In this document: one piece after another, positions 58,319 to 64,000 of the stretch
Position numbering within the stretch: the first letter of the stretch is position 1
How the letters are laid out: the number at the start of each line of letters is the position of its first letter
NCBI GenBank assembly: GCA_963826795.1
Contig: CAWGYT010000010.1
Coordinates: 62,001-126,000, forward strand
Direction of reading: 5' to 3'
DNA from: CAWGYT01 sp963826795
GTDB lineage: Bacteria > Planctomycetota > Planctomycetia > Pirellulales > Pirellulaceae
Length of the DNA stretch: 64,000 nucleotides
Made by a program: the position numbers and the translations under genes
Notes under the pieces: generated by a model
Database searches by the model: none
The model's input: the letters and a program-made list of their open reading frames with translations, nothing else
What the model was told of the DNA's origin: nothing

Positions 58319-59127
58319 AGCCCATAGACGTCATTCATCGAGAAGAGTCCGGGAGACTTGTCGTATACGAACTTGGCCGCCGCAAGCGCCCCCAGCGCGT
58401 AGCAATCTCGATTGGTCGCCTTCACCGTCAATTCAATTGTCTCACCCAGCATGCCAAAGACCACCGTGTGTTCGCCCGGGTTGTCGCCGGTGCGCAGGGC
58501 ATGGTAGCCGATTTCCTCGTGCAGCCGGCGCCCCGGTCGACCGTGACGCCCGTGCACATGTCGCTGTTGCCCCATGCGTTCCGCAATGATTTCGCCGAAC
58601 CGCAGTGCCGTTCCACTCGGAGCGTCCTCTTTGAATCGATGGTGGCGTTCGATGATTTCGGCGTCCGCCCCCGGGCCATATTCCTTGAGATGTTCGGCCG
58701 CGATGCCTACGAGCTTCATGGTCAAATTGACGGCGAGACTCATGCTCGGGGCCCAGACAATCGGTATCTCTCGGCTGGACCGCGAGACGTCTTCATGCTG
58801 AGCCTCGGAGAGACCCGTCGTGGCCAGGACGAGCGGAATTGACCGGGATCGGCAGACGCTCAAAATCGCCAGTGCCGCCTCGGGTTCAGAGAAGTCGATC
58901 ATCACATCCGGCTGCACGCCCTCGCTCAATTGGGTCGTGAGCGTAATGCCGATCGGCCCCAGGCCAGCCGCCACGCCGGCATCGCGCCCCAGTTCGGCGT
59001 GGGCCGCCTGCTCCAGCGCAGCCACAATCTGCAATGCCGGATCTTCCGCGCCAAGGGCGATCAGTCGACGGCCCATGCGCCCCGCGCCCCCGTGAATCCC
59101 AATCTTGATCCGCGCCGTACTCGACAT
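58315..59127 (-). CDS. dapB: 4-hydroxy-tetrahydrodipicolinate reductase
   Basis: 270 aa from ATG 59127 (AGGAGGGG seven bases upstream); the longer frame to 59238 reads into repeat element C. Reduces the dihydrodipicolinate precursor to tetrahydrodipicolinate in lysine/diaminopimelate synthesis. Motifs: IGIHGGAGRMGRRLI (nucleotide loop), DFSEPEAAL, LATTGLSEAQ, PSMSLAVNL, IIERHHRFKEDAPSGTAL (catalytic His-His and Lys) and FGMLGETIELT. Its stop lies in repeat element B. The thrC gene precedes it on the same strand, so two branches of the aspartate family are neighbours. Confidence 0.97.
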   Translation of the reverse strand: MSSTARIKIGIHGGAGRMGRRLIALGAEDPALQIVAALEQAAHAELGRDAGVAAGLGPIGITLTTQLSEGVQPDVMIDFSEPEAALAILSVCRSRSIPLVLATTGLSEAQHEDVSRSSREIPIVWAPSMSLAVNLTMKLVGIAAEHLKEYGPGADAEIIERHHRFKEDAPSGTALRFGEIIAERMGQQRHVHGRHGRPGRRLHEEIGYHALRTGDNPGEHTVVFGMLGETIELTVKATNRDCYALGALAAAKFVYDKSPGLFSMNDVYGL

Positions 59128-59154
59128 CCCGCCCCTCCTTCGCGACCGAAAGGT

Positions 59155-59272
59155 TGGGAAAAAAAAGGGGTCAGGTCCCAAGCGCCGGAACGGCCCTTCG
59201 GATGCCTCGCACTTTGGCGACCTGACCCCTTTTCCCAACGCACCTCGAAATTAAGCTGTGGCACAGCACTAG
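59155..59272. mobile_element. Palindromic element C, CTAG end
   Basis: Reverse strand begins CTAGTGCTGTGCCACAGCTT. A hairpin with arms around GGGGTCAGGTCCCAAGCGC and its complement follows, the same plan as element B. CTAG at 59269-59272 gives the TAG stop of thrC. It lies between thrC and the dapB ribosome site. Confidence 0.72.
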
Positions 59273-60669
59273 CCGTAGAGTTGAATCGCCTTGATAATCT
59301 CGGACAAATCGTTGGGAACGGCGACTGCCCGATTTGCATACGACGCGCGTTGGACGCCGCGGCTGCCCAGCACCTCGTTGAACTTCTCTTGATCCGTCGT
59401 GTGGTAGGCGACGGTCGCCGTCGGATCCTTCAGTTGATGGCCGGTCAGAATGCAGACGACTCGCTCGTCCGCGCCGATGACTCCCTCTTCTCGAAGAGTT
59501 CGCGCTCCGCCACGCTGGCCGCACTGGCCGGTTCGCAGCCAAAGCCGCCGGCGCCCACCTGCGCTTTCGCGTCCAGGATCTCCTGATCGGTCACGCGTCG
59601 GACCACTCCGTCGCAAAACGACAGCGCTCGCAGACACTTGTTCAGGTTGACTGGCCGGTTGATCTCAATCGCACTGGCAATCGTCGACGCCTTGCGGTTT
59701 TCCGCGTCGAGCTCGTCATAGTAGTGACATGCCATCGCCACATCGGTCGCGGCCCCTTTCCAGCGGAGCCCGCGCCGTTCGTACAGTTCGTACAGCGTAT
59801 CCGCCCCGGCGGCGTTGATGACTGCCAGGCGGGGATGCGGTCGAATCAAGCCGAGCTCGCAGAGCTCGCTGAAGGCCTTGCCGAAGGCACTGGAGTTTCC
59901 CAGATTGCCGCCGGGAACCACAATCCAGTCCGGCACTTCCCAGCGAAGCGCCTCGAGGACCCGGTACATGATCGTCTTCTGGCCTTCCAGCCGGAAGGGG
60001 TTGACGCTGTTGACCAGGTAGATCCCCAGGTCCCGCGAGACCTCCTTCACACGCTGCATCGCATCGTCGAAGTCACCGCTGATCTGTACCGTCAAGCGCC
60101 CCGTAGTCGAGTGCCTGGGAGAGCTTGCCGTAGGCGATCTTCCCGGAACCGACGAAAATAATGGCCCGCATCCGTCGCGTCACCGCGCAATACATGGCCA
60201 GCGAAGCACTGGTGTTTCCAGTCGACGCACAGGCGGCCCGCTCGGCACCAATCATGCGGGCATGCGTGAAGGCCGCCGACATGCCGTTGTCCTTGAAGCT
60301 GCCCGACGGGTTCATCCCTTCGTATTGGAGCAGCAGCTGGCCGGGGCGCATCTTGGCGAAGGCTGCGACGGCATCGGCCCGCTGGAGCAGCGTTTGTCCC
60401 TCACCCACCGACACGACGAAGCGGTCAGACGCGAAGGGGAGCAACTGTCGAAAACGCCACACGCCGCTGAAATCCAACGGCTCATGCCGTCGGGTCCATT
60501 TCCCCTCCAGCTCGCGTAGCGTGCGTGGGAGTGGCGTCCGGTTCCAATCGTAGGCGACATCCAAGAGGTTGCCGCAACGCGGACAGGCCACGAGCACCTC
60601 CTCAACGCCAAAGGTTGCCTCGCAGCCTGGATCGATACACCGTTGAAATGCGACTTCGGTGGAGGGCAC
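59269..60669 (-). CDS. thrC: Threonine synthase, two frameshifts
   Basis: Makes threonine from O-phosphohomoserine with PLP. The N-terminal part (60669 on) has a C-x-x-C zinc-ribbon-like start (CIDPGCEATF, CPRCGNLL), SVGEGQTLLQRA, QYEGMNPSGSFKDNGM (the PLP lysine in SFKD), and CASTGNTSASLAMY. One base too many at about 60094 shifts to a frame with TVQISGDFDDAMQRV, YLVNSVNPFRLEGQKTI and VPGGNLGN, and a missing base at about 59508 shifts to the last part (ARTLREEGVIGADERVV, TGHQLKDP). Joined, it is about 465 aa, as expected. Two breaks in such an essential gene suggest sequence errors. Confidence 0.9.
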
Positions 60670-61074
60670 GTTTCACAAGGCTTATGGAGGTGAAGGGAGT
60701 TTCATCTTGGCGGACGATGCGCGCATCCGGGCGGTTGGGGCGGGTGGTGGCCCGCCGAGCCGGCCGCCGTCGAGCCGGCCGTAGTCTAGCGAAAGCCGAG
60801 GATCAGCATCAAGCCCGTACTTGCGTTCGCTGACGCCCGCCCGCTGCGCATGGGAAATCACCCCGCGGCGGGTCCCGACTGAGCCAATCAGCTCGCGCAA
60901 CTCGCCTGCAGGAGGAATCTGAGTTGCTATTTGTTTGACAATTTCTGGCGCACTGAATACACTGAGAAGGCTCTGGGGAACAAATTCTAGTGCGACGGTG
61001 CACTTTACAGCCGAACGGCTCCCCCATTCGACCCTGTTATTTTACTCAGATCGCCCTTTTCCGCCGCAGGAGCG
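60670..61074. other. Intergenic with promoter for the dksA-lspA run
   Basis: About 405 bases between the divergent thrC and dksA-like genes. No supported gene; a 72-codon reverse frame at 60682-60900 has no protein character. The right half holds the promoter listed next. Confidence 0.5.
60935..60963 (+). promoter_or_regulatory. Strong candidate sigma-70 promoter
   Basis: TTGACA (60935-60940), 17 bases, TACACT (60958-60963). It lies about 110 bases before the DksA-like gene and should drive it, and perhaps lspA downstream. Confidence 0.65.
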
Positions 61075-61458
61075 TTGCCGATTTCCATGGTCAAGCGCTT
61101 AATGAAGAAACCAGAGCTCAAAGTCTATCGCGATCGCCTCGTGCAGCTCCGCAGCCGATTGCGTGGCGACGTTTCGGCGATGGCTGAAAGCGCACTGCGG
61201 GAAGCCCACGGGGAACAGTCTACCATGCCGCTCCACATGGCTGACATCGGGAGCGACAATTTTGAGCAAGAGTTTACGCTCAGCCTGATGGCGAACGAAG
61301 AAGATACGCTCCAAAGAATTGAAGCTGCTCTTGAACGAATCGAAGACGGCACGTATGGTTTGTGCGAAGAATGCGAGGTCGCGATCCCCAAGATGCGGCT
61401 CAATGCAATCCCCTACACTCCGTTCTGCGTGAAGTGTGCCTCGAAAAACCAGCGTTAG
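61075..61458 (+). CDS. DksA/TraR family zinc-finger protein
   Basis: 127 aa. The C-terminus has a C4 zinc site (YGLCEECEVAIPKMRLNAIPY then FCVKCA) as in DksA/YteA. The N-terminal coiled coil (YRDRLVQLRSRLRGDV) and the SDNFEQEFTLSLMANEEDTLQRI helix also fit. DksA-type proteins bind RNA polymerase with ppGpp; this one is short. The start is either TTG 61075 or ATG 61087. lspA follows 96 bases later. Confidence 0.9.
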   Translation: MPISMVKRLMKKPELKVYRDRLVQLRSRLRGDVSAMAESALREAHGEQSTMPLHMADIGSDNFEQEFTLSLMANEEDTLQRIEAALERIEDGTYGLCEECEVAIPKMRLNAIPYTPFCVKCASKNQR

Positions 61459-61554
61459 CAGCCGGTGCTGAATCAATGCGTCGGCTGGCTTGAGCTGAAC
61501 TTCACGGCGGTGGCGCTTACGGGCACACCGAGCGGAGTGTCCTCGAGCTGACGC

Positions 61555-62175
61555 ATGACCATGTCCGACTCTCGATCGCTCCTCTCCCCCGTTTCCCGCC
61601 GCGTCGTGCCGGCACGTCATTTCCTGCTTTTTTCGGTCCTCGCCGGGATCGGATGCTGGCTTGATCTCGCGACGAAACGTTGGGTGTTTCAATGGCGTGG
61701 GATGCCGGGCGAGCAGCCGATTTGGTGGCTCTGGGATGGCTTCTTTGGTGTTGAAACGTCGCTCAACACGGGAGCCTTGTTTGGCCTGGGCCACAATCGC
61801 GTTCTCTGGTTTGCCGGGCTCTCCGCGGTCGCCTTCCTGGGACTGATCCTCTGGTTCGTCTTCGGCCGCGCCGGACAGAGCCGCTCGATGACCGTCGTGC
61901 TCGGTTGCGTCGCGGGCGGAATCCTCGGCAATCTCTATGATCGGCTCGGCCTCTGGTCAATCGGGCCGGCCGGTGAGCCTGCGATCTACGCCGTCCGCGA
62001 TTGGATCCGGGTCAGCTACGGCCAATACGTGTGGCCTAACTTCAACATCGCCGACTCGCTTCTGGTCGGCTCCGCGGCATGGCTGATTTGGTGCTCCTTC
62101 CGCCATCCTCATGAGTTGTCGGCCGAGCAATCGGCGGGCCGCCGTGCGGAAAAAAGCCCTTCCACGCGAGCCTGA
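61555..62175 (+). CDS. lspA: Lipoprotein signal peptidase
   Basis: 206 aa, an aspartic protease of the inner membrane that cuts the signal from prolipoproteins. Four hydrophobic helices; the two catalytic aspartates are in GNLYDRL and NFNIADSLLV. Other motifs: DLATKRWVF and ETSLNTGALFGL. The start may be ATG 61555 or the ATG at 61561. A lipoprotein with a proper lipobox is present in this window (23415-25310). Confidence 0.95.
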   Translation: MTMSDSRSLLSPVSRRVVPARHFLLFSVLAGIGCWLDLATKRWVFQWRGMPGEQPIWWLWDGFFGVETSLNTGALFGLGHNRVLWFAGLSAVAFLGLILWFVFGRAGQSRSMTVVLGCVAGGILGNLYDRLGLWSIGPAGEPAIYAVRDWIRVSYGQYVWPNFNIADSLLVGSAAWLIWCSFRHPHELSAEQSAGRRAEKSPSTRA

Positions 62176-62225
62176 ATCGGGGATCGCCGACGCGTGCCCA
62201 GCCGCAAAGCCCCGCCCGATTTTGT

Positions 62226-62254
62226 TTGACATGAGCAATTGATGCCCTTATATT
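62226..62254 (+). promoter_or_regulatory. Strong candidate sigma-70 promoter
   Basis: TTGACA (62226-62231), 17 bases, TATATT (62249-62254): a nearly ideal housekeeping promoter about 330 bases upstream of the Rrf2 gene. See the following stretch. Confidence 0.7.
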
Positions 62255-62590
62255 GCCCAGCCGTCGAGGCGGGATCGCGGGAAATCGTACGATCGTAGGG
62301 AGAAGCATGGCGGGGCGATGGGTCGGAGCGGATCGCTGTCGCGAGCGTTGCCGACCGGGCTCTCGCGAGGGTTTTCAGGTGAGCCTCGCAAGGGGGCACT
62401 GCCGATCGGGAACTCCCGAGCTGCGTGAGGGGCGCGGCAGTCGATACCGGGATCAGGGTAACCAGCCAGCGAGCGTGAGTTCACCACCGGAAGACCAACG
62501 CGAGCTTCTTCGAGGGAGCTTGGGTCCCGGTCGGCGTTCCGTCGTTCCCGGCTCTCACGTGGACACGCTTCGAGAAGGCCAATCCCGATC
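62255..62590 (+). ncRNA. Gene-free leader or possible small RNA
   Basis: About 330 bases from the promoter to the Rrf2 ATG, with no supported gene in any frame. Several GC-rich inverted pairs are visible (for example CGGGCTCTCGCGAGGG and GAGCCTCGC). I checked by eye for RNase P, tmRNA, SRP RNA and cobalamin-riboswitch core motifs and did not see them. It may be a long untranslated leader or an unannotated RNA. Confidence 0.3.
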
Positions 62591-63002
62591 ATGAAACTGT
62601 CTCGAACTGTTGCCTATGCGCTGCAGGCCACTCTGCAACTTGCCGAGGCCAATGCGAGCGGCCCGACGCCCTGCAGCAAACTGGCGGCTGCGGGGTCGAT
62701 GCCCGAACGGTTCCTACTGCAAATCCTCCGAAACCTCGTGACGCACGGGATTCTTCAGTCGACGCGCGGCGTGGAGGGGGTTACACGCTCGTGCGGTCCC
62801 CCGAGCAGATTTCGTTGCTGGAAATCATCGAGGCGATCGATGGGCCACTCGCCTCGAACCTCCCCGCGGGTGAGGGATTGAACGAGGGCGCCGGGCGCGG
62901 CTGCAGTCCGCGCTTCGGGAAGTCGCGTTGACGGCGCGGCAGCAGCTAGAGTCAATTAAGCTGTCGCAGATCGTTCACCCCGAGGCGATGGGAACCCGTT
63001 AG
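62591..63002 (+). CDS. Rrf2 family regulator, two frameshifts
   Basis: The first part (62591 on) has the winged-helix pattern of Rrf2: MKLSRTVAYALQATLQLAE, SMPERFLLQILRNLVTHG, STRGVEG. After the GGGGG run near 62777 the frame must shift to reach GGYTLVRSPEQISLLEIIEAIDG, and again near 62890 to reach ALREVALTARQQLESIKLSQI and a stop at 63002. Joined, it is about 137 aa, the usual length. The cysteine trio of IscR/NsrR is not seen. The promoter and long leader upstream suggest its own regulation. Confidence 0.75.
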
Positions 63003-63050
63003 CGACTTCTCTGCTGCCTCCAAAGGCTCATGCAAATCAAGGATCGACCG

Positions 63051-63856
63051 ATGAGTGACCACGAACTGTCGCAGCGCTGGACGGTCGCCCGCGAGATTGC
63101 TCGCGCGCGGGCGAATTCGTGATGCAATATTTTTCGCAAGAGGTGGCGGTCCAGCGGAAATCGGACGATTCCCCGGTGACCATTGCAGATCGTGAAGCGG
63201 AATTGCTGTTACGGCGAGAGATCGAGTCCGCTTTTCCAAACGACAGCATCGTCGGCGAAGAACATCCTCCGAAGATGGGCTCGTCGCCCTACCGCTGGAT
63301 TTTGGATCCGATCGATGGAACGAAGTCGTTCATCGCAGGCGTCCCCTTGTTCGGGACGTTGATCGGCATTCAGCGGGACGAGGAAAGCGTGGCGGGCGTC
63401 ATCGAACTGCCGGCTTTGGACTGTCGGATCGCCGCCGCGCAGGGCCAGGGTGCCTGGTGGCAGCGCGGCCAGGACGAGTTCCGGCCCGCGCGAGTTTCGA
63501 ACGTCGAGCAGCTCCGAGACGCGGTGTACCTGACGTCCGAGGTGGGGTCCTTTGGCGATCGTGGAGCCATTGATGTTCACCACCAATTGGAGTCAGCCGC
63601 CTGGTACGCTCGGACCTGGGGCGATTGCTACGGCTATTTCTTGGTCGCAACCGGGCGAGCTGCGGTGATGGTCGACCCGGTGATGAATCTTTGGGATGCA
63701 GCCGCTTTGCTGCCGATCCTGACCGAGGCCGGCGGGACCTATACCGATTGGTCGGGAGTTCCCTCGGTCGATTCGGGCGAGGGACTGGGAACCAATTCCC
63801 GTGTCCTCGACCAAGTCCTGCAAATAACCCGTCCTTTCGCCCGGAAGCCGTCCTGA
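63051..63856 (+). CDS. Inositol monophosphatase family phosphatase, HisN-like, frameshifted at start
   Basis: ATG 63051 (AAGGA upstream) opens MSDHELSQRWTVAREIA, but the frame stops after 23 codons. A one-base shift near 63105 joins it to the main frame (GEFVMQYFSQEVAVQRKSDDSP). Motifs: IVGEEHPPK, WILDPIDGTKSFIAGVPLFGTLIG (metal site DPIDGT), WGDCYGYFLVATGRAAVMVDPVMNLWDAAALLPI and EAGG. This pattern is that of histidinol-phosphate phosphatases of the inositol-monophosphatase fold (final but one step of histidine synthesis), though an inositol phosphate cannot be excluded. Confidence 0.85.
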
Positions 63857-63892
63857 GCCGGTGTGCCGCCGTCGTTCGGCGTCCGGTTGGCG

Positions 63893-63920
63893 TTGCGACG
63901 AGCGTCAGACCCGATATACT
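63893..63920 (+). promoter_or_regulatory. Candidate promoter for rpmB
   Basis: TTGCGA (63893-63898), 16 bases, TATACT (63915-63920), about 40 bases upstream of the ribosomal protein gene. Moderate match. Confidence 0.4.
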
Positions 63921-63961
63921 GTCGGTTTGGCTTGAGGGCGATTTTGCACAGAGGATATGTG

Positions 63962-64000
63962 ATGGCGCGCGAGTGTGAGGTTTGCGGGAAACGGGCCCAA
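63962..64000 (+). CDS. rpmB: Ribosomal protein bL28, start only
   Basis: Thirteen codons to the window end: MARECEVCGKRAQ. The C-x-x-C-GK near the start is that of bL28 proteins which keep the zinc site. AGAGGA lies upstream. The rest is outside the window. Confidence 0.8.
   Translation, partial: MARECEVCGKRAQ

Noticed and set aside
60682..60900. 72-codon reverse frame just upstream of thrC
   Set aside because: Composition is Gly/Arg/Pro-rich, there is no family motif, and it lies in the promoter region of two divergent genes.
62255..62590. Known riboswitch, RNase P or tmRNA
   Set aside because: I looked for core sequence motifs of these classes and found none; only an unassigned leader can be claimed.

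Overview
The window looks like a chromosome segment of a planctomycete, probably of the Pirellula/Rhodopirellula type. The signs are: secreted proteins with PEP-CTERM tails and dockerin-like repeats at the left edge; an N-terminal LERRELL motif of the planctomycetal LEPR-XLL kind; a decayed WD40 gene ending in an SHD1 domain; a secreted protein with a CxxCH planctomycete-type heme motif; GC-rich sequence; and genes lying mostly singly or in short operons. No plasmid, phage or CRISPR locus is visible.

Layout. 0-4 kb: secreted/cell-surface genes (a partial CotH/lamin-tail protein and two paralogous PEP-CTERM proteins) and a hemolysin III homologue. 4-9 kb: phosphofructokinase, a 2OG-Fe(II) oxygenase and a multidomain serine hydrolase. 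9-15 kb: a thioredoxin-like/CcdA-like pair that is probably one gene, YceI, small membrane proteins and a hydrolase. 15-20 kb: a sodium:solute symporter coupled to a NamZ-type muramidase, then PilZ, TerB and M50 protease genes. 20.2-21.4 kb: a gene-free block with a 188-bp direct repeat and a 20/24-bp tandem array. 21-28 kb: lipid kinase, kdsA, a TPR lipoprotein, purC and a GH10-like gene. 28-37 kb: a secreted protein, an HD phosphohydrolase, purB, STAS, a JmjC/cupin-like protein, a GNAT protein and an outer-membrane protein. 38-41 kb: decayed DNA (WD40-SHD1 pseudogene, transposase remnant) next to tRNA-Val and two tatA genes. 42.9-49.2 kb: an envelope operon, TPR protein-ExbB-ExbD-cyclase-like protein. 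49-53 kb: glutaredoxin/DUF2064 pair and a zincin/heme-protein pair. 53-58 kb: aroF with a possible attenuator, a transporter, and a GmhA-like/ROK pair. 58-64 kb: dapB, thrC, dksA-like, lspA, an Rrf2 regulator, a HisN-type phosphatase and the start of rpmB.

How the genes work together. Housekeeping biosynthesis dominates: purines (purC, purB), aromatic and aspartate-family amino acids (aroF, thrC, dapB), probably histidine (HisN-type), and LPS precursors (kdsA and a GmhA-like isomerase). Envelope functions are spread through the window (ExbBD operon, TatA, LspA, NamZ).

Main points for a second look: (1) a promoter, an aromatic-rich 25-codon reading frame and a strong terminator in front of aroF, which together resemble an amino-acid attenuator; (2) palindromic elements ending in CTAG whose last bases form the TAG stop of three genes; (3) single-base frameshifts in at least nine otherwise well-conserved genes, several probably essential, which points to sequence errors rather than decay; (4) a zincin gene overlapping a heme-motif protein that seems to carry an inactivated zincin-like domain.
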